Shown one piece after another: positions 25,175 to 34,035 of a stretch of DNA of 64,000 nucleotides. Each line of letters opens with the position of its first letter. Position 1 is the first letter of the stretch. Origin of the DNA: Hymenobacter terrenus (lineage in GTDB: Bacteria; Bacteroidota; Bacteroidia; Cytophagales; Hymenobacteraceae); NCBI RefSeq assembly GCF_000972495.1, contig NZ_LATM01000001.1:827241-891240 (forward strand). The letters are read 5' to 3'. The translations under genes were made by a program, and so were the position numbers. A model generated the notes under the pieces. It worked only from the letters and a program-made list of their open reading frames with translations, was not told the DNA's origin and searched no databases.

Positions 25175-27139
25175 CTAGCGCCGTAAAGCCAGCCTCACGC
25201 CACCCATTAGCCAGCGAGAAGGCATCTGGGCACCCAGCAAATCAGAGTACTGCTCGTTGAACAAGTTTTGCACCTGGCCCGTGAGCCACAGTCGCTTCGG
25301 CAGCAAAGCAACCTCTAGGCGAGCATTGAACACCAGGTATTCCGTGCGCTGGGTGCGGTTGATGGCCGCGGCGGCGCTGCCATCGCGCTGCTTCCACAGG
25401 CCGCTCACGCTGCCATTCACCCGGGTGGAAGTGAGGCCTACTGTACCCGAAATGACGTGGCGGGCGATGTTGGCCAGGTACTGAGAAGCAATATCTTCGG
25501 CGTTGGTAACGTGCACGTACGTGTGGCCCACGCTACCATCGAAGCGAATTTTTGGAGTGAAGGAATGCGCGTACGCTAGCTCCGTCTCCAAGCCCTGAGT
25601 GGTCACCTCGAATAGGTTCTGAGCGTAGCGGTAGGTGCTGGCGGGGTTGAGATTGGTGAGGCCACTGGCTTCGATGACCTGGCCACCGGGCGTGGGCACG
25701 TAGTCAATTTGGTTGTTGCCCTTGCGCAAAAAGTAGGTAGCCTTGGCCGTGAGGCCGGGCAGTGGACGGTAGTCAGCGCCAATTTCGTAATTCAGCGTGC
25801 GCTCAGCCTGCAGGCGGGCATTACCCACGTTGAAGCCAGTGGGCACTATGCCGGCCCGGCCGTTTGAGTTGTAGCGCTCCGTGAAATCAGGCGCTCGAAT
25901 GGCACGGCCAATGGCCCCGCGCACGGTCAGCACCTCCCCTATTTGCTGGCTGACGTTGAGCTGCGGCACCAGCTCGGTGCCGTAGGCTTGGTCGTGGTCG
26001 AGGCGCAGGCCACCGGTGAGGGCCAGACCGGGGGTGGGCGTCACGGCTACTACGCCGAAGCCAGCGTAGTGCCACTGTGCGTGGTTGCCCCGGTCGTTGC
26101 TCTCCACGGCCCGGCGGTCGGCCTGGCCGCCCAGCGTAGCCCGCACCTTATCGGAGAATTGCTGCTGGTGGCTCAGCAGCACGTTGGTGTAATGTGTGAG
26201 GTGGTCGTTGGCAACCGACGTAGGCGTGAACACGTAATAGTCGGTGCCTCGGCTGGCCGAAACCTGAGCCTCGGTCCGGGCGCGCTCGTTGTGCTGGTAC
26301 CGAATTTGGCCCTGGTACCAGTCCTTGTTCGTAGTTTCCCGCGACTGGTCGGCCGCACTGGTCGTGTAGAAATACTGGGCGCTGTAGTCGCGGCGGTCGA
26401 GGCTGGCGCGGGCGGCCAGGCTCAGCTTGGCCGTGAGGTCGTAGGCGGCAGATAGCGAATATGTTTTCAGGTTGGCATCGCTGCGCTGGGTGCTGGGGGC
26501 ATCGCGCGGCTGGCCGTCGGTAGTGTTTAGCAGAATGCCGCCACCCAGGCGTAGGCGGTTCTGGGCCAGGAAGCCACCTGTGCTGGTGTGCCACAGGTTC
26601 CACTCGCCACGCATGGTTGTGCTGGTGAGCTCAGCCTCGTGGCGGCGCTCGGTGGCGGCAAAGGTTTTGGTGACGATGTTAATAACGCCGCCCACGGCAT
26701 CGGGCCCGTAGAGAGCAGCCCCCGCGCCACGGATGATTTCAATCTGCTCAATCTCGGCCGGGGTGATGGGCAAATATGCCCCAAAGTGACCCGTGAGCGG
26801 GTCGTTCAGCCGCATGCCATCGAGCAGGAAAAGGACTTGATTGAAAGTGCTGCCGCGCAGGCTCACGTCAGCCTGGGCTCCGAAACTGCCGCGGCTCTGC
26901 ACCTCCAGCGCCGGCAGGCAGCGCAGCAAGTCATCAATGGAATTGACCGGGTAGCGCGCGATGCTGGTGCTGGGAATAACCGTGACGGCGCGCCCGGTCT
27001 GGTTGCCCGGCTGGCTCAGGCGGGAAGCGTAAACCGTGACTTCACGCAGGGCCCGGCTGCTGTCGGCGGGCGTCTGGGCCAGGGCGTTGAAGGCCGATAA
27101 ATAACAAAAAACAAGAGCAGCGTAACGCGTAAGTGGCAT
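25175..27139 (-). CDS. TonB-dependent outer-membrane receptor
   Basis: A 654-residue receptor with a signal peptide ending near ALAQ. The TonB-interacting region and plug are clear: LREVTVYASR, INSIDDLLR-like VNSIDDLLRCLP, ADVSLRGSTFNQVLFLLDGM, EIEQIEIIRGAGAALYGPDAVGG and INIVTKTF (residues about 28-160). The barrel occupies the rest, with NYEIGADYRPLPGLTAKATYF and a late LFNEQYSDLLG strand. The length and the compact plug fit the BtuB/vitamin or small-siderophore type rather than SusC, and there is no SusD gene or carboxypeptidase-like N-terminal extension. The ligand is unknown. I looked for a cobalamin riboswitch upstream and did not find one. Confidence 0.92.
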   Translation of the reverse strand: MPLTRYAALVFCYLSAFNALAQTPADSSRALREVTVYASRLSQPGNQTGRAVTVIPSTSIARYPVNSIDDLLRCLPALEVQSRGSFGAQADVSLRGSTFNQVLFLLDGMRLNDPLTGHFGAYLPITPAEIEQIEIIRGAGAALYGPDAVGGVINIVTKTFAATERRHEAELTSTTMRGEWNLWHTSTGGFLAQNRLRLGGGILLNTTDGQPRDAPSTQRSDANLKTYSLSAAYDLTAKLSLAARASLDRRDYSAQYFYTTSAADQSRETTNKDWYQGQIRYQHNERARTEAQVSASRGTDYYVFTPTSVANDHLTHYTNVLLSHQQQFSDKVRATLGGQADRRAVESNDRGNHAQWHYAGFGVVAVTPTPGLALTGGLRLDHDQAYGTELVPQLNVSQQIGEVLTVRGAIGRAIRAPDFTERYNSNGRAGIVPTGFNVGNARLQAERTLNYEIGADYRPLPGLTAKATYFLRKGNNQIDYVPTPGGQVIEASGLTNLNPASTYRYAQNLFEVTTQGLETELAYAHSFTPKIRFDGSVGHTYVHVTNAEDIASQYLANIARHVISGTVGLTSTRVNGSVSGLWKQRDGSAAAAINRTQRTEYLVFNARLEVALLPKRLWLTGQVQNLFNEQYSDLLGAQMPSRWLMGGVRLALRR

Positions 27140-27176
27140 TCAGCAGAAAGTTGATGAGGCCACAAACTTACGGGTG

Positions 27177-27257
27177 CCGGCTTCGCGGACGAGCGCGGCG
27201 AGCATCTGGCAGGAGTGCGCGGCCCCGTTTGCTCGCCGCATCCGGGCGCGAAGCCGG
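27177..27257. repeat. 81-bp bipartite palindrome in a divergent promoter region
   Basis: Outer arms ccggcttcgcg (27177-27187) and cgcgaagccgg (27247-27257) pair perfectly; inner arms gcggcgagca (27195-27204) and tgctcgccgc (27230-27239) also pair perfectly. The element lies between the TonB receptor (minus) and the M1 aminopeptidase (plus). Confidence 0.8.
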
Positions 27258-27377
27258 TGTTTTGCACGACAGCATGCGGTGGGCTATTACGCGCTACTTT
27301 CGTGGGTAGAACAGGCAACGTCACGCCCGCGGGCGAAGCCTTCGCGAACCTCTTATTTTCAATCAGCTTTCTCTTCA

Positions 27378-29864
27378 ATGAAGCAACATTTTGTGCTGGG
27401 CCTCCTGGCCGTAGTGGCCGGCAGCTCGGCCCAGGCGCAGGCTCCCACCCCGCCGGCCGCGAAGCCAGAGTCCCCCTACCGTGCTTCGGCCACTAAGATT
27501 AACGACCTGGTACACACCAAGCTTGATGTGCGCTTCGACTACGCCAAGCGCTACCTTTACGGCAAGGAATGGGTTACGCTGAAGCCCCACGCCTACCCCA
27601 CCGATTCGCTCCGACTCGACGCCAAAGGCATGGACATTAAGGCGGTAGCCCTGATGAATGGCGAGCAACAGCAGCCCCTGAAATATACCTACACCGATGC
27701 CGCCAATCTGCGCATCAACCTGGGTAAAACTTTCAAGCCGGGCGAAGCTTATACTATTTACATCGACTACACATCCAAGCCGGATGAGCTGAAAGTGGAA
27801 GGCAGTGCCGCCATCAGCGACGCGAAGGGCCTGTATTTCATCAACCCGGATAGCGCCGTGGCGGGCAAGCCCGTCCAAATCTGGACGCAGGGCGAGACCG
27901 AAGGCTCGTCAGCCTGGTTTCCGACCATCGACCGGCCCAACCAGAAAACCACCGAGGAAATCAGCATGACCGTGCCCAGCAAATACGTCACGCTGAGCAA
28001 CGGCCGGCTGGTAAGCTCGACGCCCGCCGGGCCCGGCCTGCGCACCGATACCTGGAAGATGGAGCTGCCCCACGCCCCCTACCTCTTCATGATGGCCGTG
28101 GGCGACTTCAAAATCTACAAGGACACCTGGCGCGGCAAGGAGCTGAGCTACTACCTCGAACCCAAATACGCGCCCTTCGCCAAGCAGATTTTTGGCAATA
28201 CACCCGACATGCTGGAATTCTATTCGACCCGCCTCGGCGTGGAATTCCCGTGGAATAAATACGCCCAGATTGTGTGCCGCGATTACGTGAGCGGGGCCAT
28301 GGAAAACACCACCGCCACCCTGCACGGCGAACAAGTGCAGCTGACGGACCGCGAGCTGCTCGACCGCGAATACTCCGGCGAATCGGTAATTGCCCACGAG
28401 CTGTTTCACCAGTGGTTTGGCGACTACGTGACGGCGGAATCCTGGGCTAATATCACGGTGAATGAGTCGATGGCCGACTTTTCCGAAGGGCTTTACGCCG
28501 AGCACAAGTACGGCCGCGACGCCGCCGATGCCCATTACTACCGCTACCTGCGCCGCTACATCGCCAGCCCGCGCGACGCCACCAAGAACCTCGTCCGCTT
28601 TCACTACGACCAGCAGGAAGAGGTGTTTGACTTGGTGAGCTACCAGAAAGGCGGAGCCATTGTGGACATGCTGCGCACCTACCTGGGCGACGACGTATTC
28701 TTCGCCGGCCTGCAGAAGTACCTGAAGGATAACGCCCTCGGCAACGGGGAGGCGCACCAGATGCGCCTGGCTTTCGAAGCCGTGTCGGGCCAGGACCTGA
28801 ACTGGTTCTACAACCAGTGGTATTTCGCGCCAGGCCACCCCGTAGTGACCATCGACTACACCTGGGACGCGGCCAAGAAGGTGCAGTCCGTCACGGTGAA
28901 GCAGACCCAGGACGGCCAGATTTTCCGCCTGCCCTTTACCATAGACTACTACGTGGGCGGCAAGGTGCTGCACCAAGCTGTGACGATGACCGAAGCCACC
29001 CAAACCTTCAGCATGCTCCTCTCGGCCAAGCCACAACTGGTAAACGTGGACGCCAATAAGAAAACGCTGTGGCAGAAAACCGATAACAAGTCCCTGGAGG
29101 AGTATGTGTATCAATACAGCCATGCTCCCTTGTTCGTGGACCGGGCGGAAGCCATCGTGGCGGCGGCCAAACAGCAAACTACCAACGCGGCCGCCCGTGG
29201 CGTGTTGCTGGCCGCGCTCAACGATAAGTTCTACGGCCTGCGCGAAACCGTGGCGGGGGGCTTAAATCTGGCGGATAAAGGCGTTGCCAAAGCCGCTGCC
29301 CCCGCCCTCCGCAAGCGCGCTGCTACCGAAAAAGAACCGGCGGTGCTTGCGGAGCTGCTCACGGCCCTGGCGCAGCTGAAGGACAAGAAAGACCAGAATT
29401 TCTTCGTTCAGCAGCTCAATAGCCAGTCGTATGGCGTGCAGGGGGCGGCCCTCCGCGCGCTGGCCACTGTGCAGCCCGCCGAGGCGCTTGCCCGGGCCAA
29501 GACGTACGAAGCCGATGACCACGCCTCTCTTACGCAAGCTGTGATGGAGGTGTACGCCAAGAATGGCACCTCAGCGCAATGGCCCTACGTACGCGACAAG
29601 TTCGATGCGGCCCGGCCCCAAGGCAAGTTCAGCATGATAGAGCCTCTGGCGGGCATGATTGGCCGCCTCGACGACCCTACAGCCATAAACGACGGCATAG
29701 CCCGGCTGAAAGACCTCGCCGTCAAGTACAAAGCTTACGGTGCCGACCAGCCAGTACTAGGCCTGCTGCAAGGCATCGCCAAGGCGCAGGCTGGCCGCGC
29801 ACATGCCACCGAAGCCCAGCAAGCCGTTGAGAAGGCCGTAGCGGACATTCAGGCGGCGAAATAG
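27378..29864 (+). CDS. Exported M1 family aminopeptidase with HEAT-like C-terminus
   Basis: An 828-residue zinc aminopeptidase. The start at 27378 (MKQHFVLGLLAVVAGSSAQAQ) begins a signal peptide; the frame is open back to 27174 but that part is intergenic. The exopeptidase motif GAMEN is at residues 306-310. The zinc site is H340-E341-L-F-H344 with E363 in VNESMADF. The N-terminal beta domain starts DLVHTKLDVRFDYAKRYLYG. The last 200 residues (AAPALRKRAATEKEPAVLAELL, YGVQGAALRALATVQPAEAL) are HEAT-like helical repeats. It trims N-terminal residues from peptides in the periplasm. An intrinsic terminator follows. Confidence 0.94.
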   Translation: MKQHFVLGLLAVVAGSSAQAQAPTPPAAKPESPYRASATKINDLVHTKLDVRFDYAKRYLYGKEWVTLKPHAYPTDSLRLDAKGMDIKAVALMNGEQQQPLKYTYTDAANLRINLGKTFKPGEAYTIYIDYTSKPDELKVEGSAAISDAKGLYFINPDSAVAGKPVQIWTQGETEGSSAWFPTIDRPNQKTTEEISMTVPSKYVTLSNGRLVSSTPAGPGLRTDTWKMELPHAPYLFMMAVGDFKIYKDTWRGKELSYYLEPKYAPFAKQIFGNTPDMLEFYSTRLGVEFPWNKYAQIVCRDYVSGAMENTTATLHGEQVQLTDRELLDREYSGESVIAHELFHQWFGDYVTAESWANITVNESMADFSEGLYAEHKYGRDAADAHYYRYLRRYIASPRDATKNLVRFHYDQQEEVFDLVSYQKGGAIVDMLRTYLGDDVFFAGLQKYLKDNALGNGEAHQMRLAFEAVSGQDLNWFYNQWYFAPGHPVVTIDYTWDAAKKVQSVTVKQTQDGQIFRLPFTIDYYVGGKVLHQAVTMTEATQTFSMLLSAKPQLVNVDANKKTLWQKTDNKSLEEYVYQYSHAPLFVDRAEAIVAAAKQQTTNAAARGVLLAALNDKFYGLRETVAGGLNLADKGVAKAAAPALRKRAATEKEPAVLAELLTALAQLKDKKDQNFFVQQLNSQSYGVQGAALRALATVQPAEALARAKTYEADDHASLTQAVMEVYAKNGTSAQWPYVRDKFDAARPQGKFSMIEPLAGMIGRLDDPTAINDGIARLKDLAVKYKAYGADQPVLGLLQGIAKAQAGRAHATEAQQAVEKAVADIQAAK

Positions 29865-29900
29865 CCACACCGCCCCAAACGCGAACCAGCACAAATCACA

Positions 29901-29934
29901 AAAGGCCTTCCGCACGGGTGCGGAAGGCCTTTTG
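29901..29934 (+). terminator. Intrinsic terminator after the M1 aminopeptidase
   Basis: A 15-bp stem (29901-29915 with 29918-29932, aaaggccttccgcac/gtgcggaaggccttt) with a two-base loop. Flanking A- and T-runs make it likely to act in both directions. Confidence 0.85.
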
Positions 29935-29999
29935 CGTATATCCGCTCAAGCGGTCTGGGCTAGTTTCGGTTTGTAAACAAATCCGAAACTGCTCGGGCC

Positions 30000-30473
30000 C
30001 TAAACTGCGGGAGCCGGGTTGTAGGGAAATGAGGAATGGTGCAGGTCTATTTTTAGTTTTCCATCGACCAGTTTGTAGCCAAAAGTGTATTCCACCTTGG
30101 CCTCATTACCCGAAGTATCTGTGAAAAAATAGTTTCCCATGGCAATGGCACGCTTTTCTTCCAGAATCACGTAGCCCTCCTCAAATCTAACGCTTGTCCA
30201 AGGCGTCGTTGCAAAACCTTTGTCCTCCTCGCACTTACGGTCATCTCCGGCAATGAAATAGGACGTTGCTTTGTCTTTTGTGGGTCTGAATTGCTCAATG
30301 GCACATTTCGTTGGCTTAAAGAGCACCTGGCCCAAGTCAAATGCATACAGTTTATCCAGGAACTCACTGGTAAACTTTTCGCACTCAGCTCTATTGTCTT
30401 TCAAGGAACCTATTTTCACTACTCCATTGCCCCACTCTTTCTGGGCGTTTTCTACTTGTTCTTTCGTTATCAT
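30000..30473 (-). CDS. NTF2/SnoaL-like protein
   Basis: A 157-residue soluble protein. The pattern MITKEQVENAQKEWGNGVVKIG, LYAFDLGQVLFKPTKC, QFRPTKDKATSYFIAG, KGFATTPWTSVRFEEG, GNYFFTD, VEYTFGYKLVDGKLKIDLHHSS is that of a cystatin-like alpha+beta fold (SnoaL/CaMKII-association type), sometimes labelled phosphoribosyl-AMP cyclohydrolase in databases without good reason. The closing HHSSFPY motif is conserved in this group. Its ligand and role are unknown. It has no signal peptide and no obvious operon partner. Confidence 0.75.
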   Translation of the reverse strand: MITKEQVENAQKEWGNGVVKIGSLKDNRAECEKFTSEFLDKLYAFDLGQVLFKPTKCAIEQFRPTKDKATSYFIAGDDRKCEEDKGFATTPWTSVRFEEGYVILEEKRAIAMGNYFFTDTSGNEAKVEYTFGYKLVDGKLKIDLHHSSFPYNPAPAV

Positions 30474-30558
30474 TTGTTTTGTTTTTAGGGTGTTGTTAAT
30501 TGTGAAAATGGTTGGGTGACTTTTACTTTATCTGTCCCGATGCTTCGGTGCCCAATCA

Positions 30559-30753
30559 TTATCGGGAATCTTGGAAATACGGCCGAAAGCAGGGGCCTGC
30601 GAACCAGAGCAGCCTTATGCAGCCGGTAGTGCAGGGGTTGGCTACAGGCCAGCGTTGAGAAAACTTCGGGTCGGTGGCGTTGCGCGCGGCTACCCACTGC
30701 CTGTTGTTTTCGAGAACTTTGCTGATACCAACCATGATATTGAGTAGTTTCAA
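30559..30753 (-). pseudogene. Possible remnant of a beta-carbonic anhydrase N-terminus
   Basis: A short frame of 64 codons reads KVLENNRQWVAARNATDPKF, which matches the N-terminal helix of beta-carbonic anhydrases (pattern NNxxWVxxxxxxDPxFF). After SQRW the similarity fades: the expected WIGCSDSRV zinc-site block is not found, and the frame ends at QDSR. Immediately upstream the frame is closed by TAG, so a proper start is missing. I read it as a decayed fragment; chance similarity remains possible. Confidence 0.4.
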
Positions 30754-31203
30754 AAAAGAGGCCTACCAGCGTGTGGTTATTGGAGCTAAATACCGACAAA
30801 AACCTGTCCTGACAAGTCGGCTATATATTCAGGTAAATGCAAATGGTGGGTTCCGGTGACGTGCAACCGCCTGCCGAAGGTAAGCTGGCAATAGCTTAGC
30901 ACTCCCCCGCCTTCACACCCAACAGCTCATTGATGGATACCTACAGGTTGGAACAATACATATGAGGCATTCAGGAGCCTGAGCGCTGGCTTGGAGGACA
31001 TTACACCCCCGCCCCTGACTCGTTTTTTGGCTTCCCAAAGATGATTATTATTCAGAAGCTTGCTAATTACAAACATAACGGGAATGGGTATGAGGAACGG
31101 TACGCGAGTTTTCAGTAAAAAGTCTGCTTTACGGGAAATATGTTAGCAGCGAGGCTCTTGGTGCACCACCAGTTCTACCCGAGGGATACCCCGCAGCGCT
31201 AAC
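30754..31203. other. Intergenic region with weak gene debris
   Basis: No intact gene. On the plus strand an open segment from about 30967 to 31118 ends at TAA and reads in part PDSFFGFPKMIIIQKLANYK; it looks protein-like but begins right after a stop codon and was not recognised. The stretch is AT-richer than the flanks and lies beside two other damaged genes. Confidence 0.35.
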
Positions 31204-31483
31204 TCAATGCTGCAGGCCGGAGCTGCCCGACGAGCCGTTGAGTACACCAACCAGCAGCCCGCCCACGATGCCTGATACCACGCCGAACAATAGCGACGCG
31301 CCCGAAAACAGGGAGATGCCCAGGCACAAAGGCAAGACCACCAGGGATAGTACGTAGCCCCGCCAGAATATCCCGCCCAATGATGCCGAAAACGGAAGTC
31401 TTCTTGGCTTGCCGTCCGGTTGGCCTATTAGGGGGCACTATCGGTACTCCGGTGCGGGTAGGCGACGAAACAACCTGTGTCAT
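31204..31483 (-). pseudogene. Small membrane protein gene with an apparent one-base frameshift
   Basis: From the ATG at 31483-31481 the first 35 or so codons read MTQVVSSPTRTGVPIVPP then KKTSVFGIIG. In that frame the sequence then turns Arg-rich and loses membrane character. Moving to the next frame at the GGGCGGG run (31373-31379) gives GIFWRGYVLSLVVLPL, then CLGISLFSGASLLFGVVSG and GLLVGVLNGSSGSSGLQH, ending at TGA (31204-31206): two clear transmembrane helices and a glycine-rich tail. The distance from start to stop is 280 bases, one more than a multiple of three. An inserted G, real or an assembly error, explains this. Confidence 0.6.
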
Positions 31484-31609
31484 AATCCTTGGGTTATCAA
31501 AAATCCTCAATCAGTGCTTGAAGAAAGTGTTGATACAAGCACAAGGTTACGAGGTTGCTATTAAGACCGAATTAAAGGCACGTTAAAATGGCATTGAAAC
31601 CATAAATCA

Positions 31610-33010
31610 CTAAATTACAGGCACCAATGGCCATTCCAGCCACACTTGCGTGCCTCGGCCCAGCCCGCTTTTCACGCGCACTTCGCCGCCATGCAGCGCC
31701 ATAATCCGGGCGGTCAGGGGTAGGCCAATGCCGTGGCCCGGCACCGTACGGGCCGACGCGGCCCGAAAAAATGGCACGAACACCTGCTGCAAATCTGCGG
31801 CGGTCAGGCCGGGTCCTTCGTCGACCACCAGCAGGGTGAGGCGGGTAGCGTTCCGGGCCATCGTGGCCGTGACAATGCCATTGTTGCACGCCGAGAACTT
31901 GCAGGCGTTGTCGAGTACGTTCAGCATAGCCGACAGCAGCAGGGCCTCGTTGCCGCGCATGGTGAACGAGCCAAAGCCAGCGTCATCAAAATCGAGGTCG
32001 ATGCGGCAAGTCGGATGACGACGCAGGAGCTGCTCGTGGGCTTGCAGCAGCAGCTCATCGAGGTGCACCGCCCCCATGGACACTTGCGAGGGGTCGTCGG
32101 AGGCACAGGCGATTTGCAGCAGGCCGTTGGTCAGGTCAGTGAGCTGGCGGGCCGAATCGAGGGTGCTTTGCAGCACGCGACGGTACTCGACCGGGGGCCG
32201 TTCGGCTTGTAGCAGCGCCACTTCCAGCTCGCCAATGAGGGCGGTGAGCGGCGTGCGAAGTTCGTGCGAGACGTCGCGCACAAAATTGCGCTGCCCGGCA
32301 AAGGCCAATTCGAGCCGGTCGAGCAGGCGGTTGAAGCGTTGCTCCAGGTGGCCAATCTCATCGGTGGAGCCATCGGCCTGAGTCAGGCGCTGGCTGAGGT
32401 CAGTAGCCGTGATACCATCGACTTCCTGCACCATGCGCCGCAGCGGACGCAAGGCCTTGCCCGCAAAAATCCAGCTACCCACGCCCATTACGACCAATGC
32501 AGCCAGCAGGCCCACAGCCAATAACTGCCGCAGTTCAGCCAGTTGCTGACGACTGTCTTCGTCTACCGACGAGGCCACCACCAATGGGCCCAGGTAGTAG
32601 TCATGGTAGAGCAGGCCCACGATTTCGTGGTAGTTGGTTTCGGGCTCCAGCACAGCGCGGCCGGAGCGACGTACCTCCGCCAGCCACACGTCGGGTACCG
32701 ACTTGGCCGGCCCCTGCCCTTCCCTGAATACCAACCGGTTTCCAGCATCATACACCCGCCCCTCCTCCGACGGCAGGGTGCGATATAGCTGTTGTAAATA
32801 CAGCCGGTATGACGCCTGATGCCCTGGGTCGGCATGGTGCTGGCCATCGGCGTAGGCATGCCCCACCACCAGCGTCCGCTTAAACAGGCTTTGGGTAGAC
32901 AGCGTGCGCCGCGAATGCTGAGTAGCAAAATAAATAACCAGCGCAAACAGTAAGAGCGTCACGGCCAGAATGGACCCAAACTGAAGCGCAAGACGAAGAC
33001 GAATGGACAC
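31610..33010 (-). CDS. Membrane sensor histidine kinase (HAMP-HisKA-HATPase)
   Basis: About 466 residues. No ATG is available; the GTG ending at 33010 (VSIRLRLALQFGSILAV) matches the usual start of such kinases, while GTG at 33016 and TTG at 33058 are alternatives. A first membrane helix (ILAVTLLLFALVIYFA), a periplasmic sensor region of about 120 residues and a second helix (LLAVGLLAALVVMGVGSWIFAG) are followed by a HAMP linker. The phosphoacceptor block is RDVSHELRTPLTALIGE. The ATP-binding domain has the N box LNVLDNACKFSACN, G1 VDEGPGL, and G2 GHGIGLPL. It phosphorylates the adjacent OmpR-type regulator upstream. Confidence 0.92.
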   Translation of the reverse strand: MSIRLRLALQFGSILAVTLLLFALVIYFATQHSRRTLSTQSLFKRTLVVGHAYADGQHHADPGHQASYRLYLQQLYRTLPSEEGRVYDAGNRLVFREGQGPAKSVPDVWLAEVRRSGRAVLEPETNYHEIVGLLYHDYYLGPLVVASSVDEDSRQQLAELRQLLAVGLLAALVVMGVGSWIFAGKALRPLRRMVQEVDGITATDLSQRLTQADGSTDEIGHLEQRFNRLLDRLELAFAGQRNFVRDVSHELRTPLTALIGELEVALLQAERPPVEYRRVLQSTLDSARQLTDLTNGLLQIACASDDPSQVSMGAVHLDELLLQAHEQLLRRHPTCRIDLDFDDAGFGSFTMRGNEALLLSAMLNVLDNACKFSACNNGIVTATMARNATRLTLLVVDEGPGLTAADLQQVFVPFFRAASARTVPGHGIGLPLTARIMALHGGEVRVKSGLGRGTQVWLEWPLVPVI

Positions 33011-33067
33011 GTTCACGAAGGATGGAAGAGAGAAGAACAAACTCCCTTCCTCAGCCAAGGAGGGGAC

Positions 33068-33086
33068 ATTTTAGCGCAGCTAAAAT
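33068..33086. other. 8-bp perfect hairpin between kinase and regulator genes
   Basis: Arms attttagc and gctaaaat flank a 3-base loop in the 169-base spacer. It may modulate the relative expression of the two genes. No T-run follows. Confidence 0.4.
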
Positions 33087-33227
33087 TGGGGTAGTTGGGT
33101 CGTTGAACGAAGCTGGAACGAGTCCCCAGTCCGGCAACGAGTCATTCAATGGGTTCCTCCCCGTTCTCACCGGTAGCTCGAACATCTTCTCCTCGGATAG
33201 CGGAGCTTGTTCTTTTTCACCCATTCT

Positions 33228-33909
33228 TCATGCTTCGCTTTTGATTACATAGCCCATACCCACCAATGTGTGGATCAACCTGGTATAAAACCCCTTATCT
33301 ATCTTCTTTCGCAAGAAATTAATATACACATCAATCACATTCGAGCCAGTATCGAAGCTCAAATCCCAGACGTGCTCCAGCAAATCGGCGCGCGATACTA
33401 CCCGGGCCCTGGTTGCGCAGCAGGTATTCGAGCAGAGAAAACTCCCGAGCGGTAAGCTGCACTACCTGCCCGGCCCGCTCCACGCGCTTGGCACCGGGGT
33501 CGAGCATGAGGTCGGCCAGGCGCAGGACGGCCTTGGGCGCGGGGGCTTCGGTGCGGCGGCGCACGAGGGCCCGCAACCGGGCTAGCAGCTCCTCAAAGGC
33601 AAAGGGTTTAACAAGATAATCATCGGCGCCGGCATCGAGGCCGCGGATTTTATCGTCGGTTTCGCCCAGGGCAGTAAGCATGAGGATGGGCACGGCAGGG
33701 TCGTGGGCGCGCACCTGGCGGCACACTTCGAGGCCGCTCAAGCCGGGCAGCATTTGGTCCAGAATCAGGCAGTCGTAGCGCGTCGACTGGGCCCGGCTGA
33801 GGCCCAACAGGCCATCAGCGGCGAGGTCAACGGTGTAGCCTTGCTCGGTAAGGCCTTGGTGAAGAAACGCCGCTACTGAGGGTTCATCTTCAACTAAAAG
33901 AATTTTCAT
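33228..33909 (-). pseudogene. OmpR-family response regulator with a one-base frameshift in the DNA-binding domain
   Basis: The start at 33909 (MKILLVEDEPSVAAFLHQGL) opens a typical receiver domain: acidic pair ED, phosphoacceptor Asp in CLILDQMLPG, Thr in MLTALG, and Lys in YLVKPFAF. The winged-helix domain begins VQLTAREFSLLEYLLRNQG and then goes out of frame at the CCCGGGCCC run (33401-33409). In the shifted frame the expected end appears: ADLLEHVWDLSFDTGSNVID, VYINFLRKKID, and LIHTLVGMGYVIKSEA, with TGA at 33228-33230. Removing one C/G restores N-Q-G-R-V-V-S-R-A-D-L. As written, the product would lose the recognition helix. A sequencing or assembly error is as likely as a true mutation. 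Confidence 0.85.
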
Positions 33910-34035
33910 GGCGCCGGAAGGTAGCGCCGGCGGCCCAAAAAACCACCGGCCTTCCCCAGCGACAAGCGCCACAGGGAAGGCCGACTCGTTGGTGGACGGG
34001 TAAACAAGATAACCCGCTTTACCGCTTCGCTGGCT

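Noticed and set aside
27140..27377. Cobalamin riboswitch upstream of the TonB-dependent receptor
   Set aside because: I read the minus strand for the B12 box and the conserved core and found neither; the structure present is the bipartite palindrome at 27177-27257.
27909..29177. 422-codon minus-strand open frame across the M1 aminopeptidase
   Set aside because: Antisense to GAMEN and HELFH motifs of a certain enzyme; a shadow frame.
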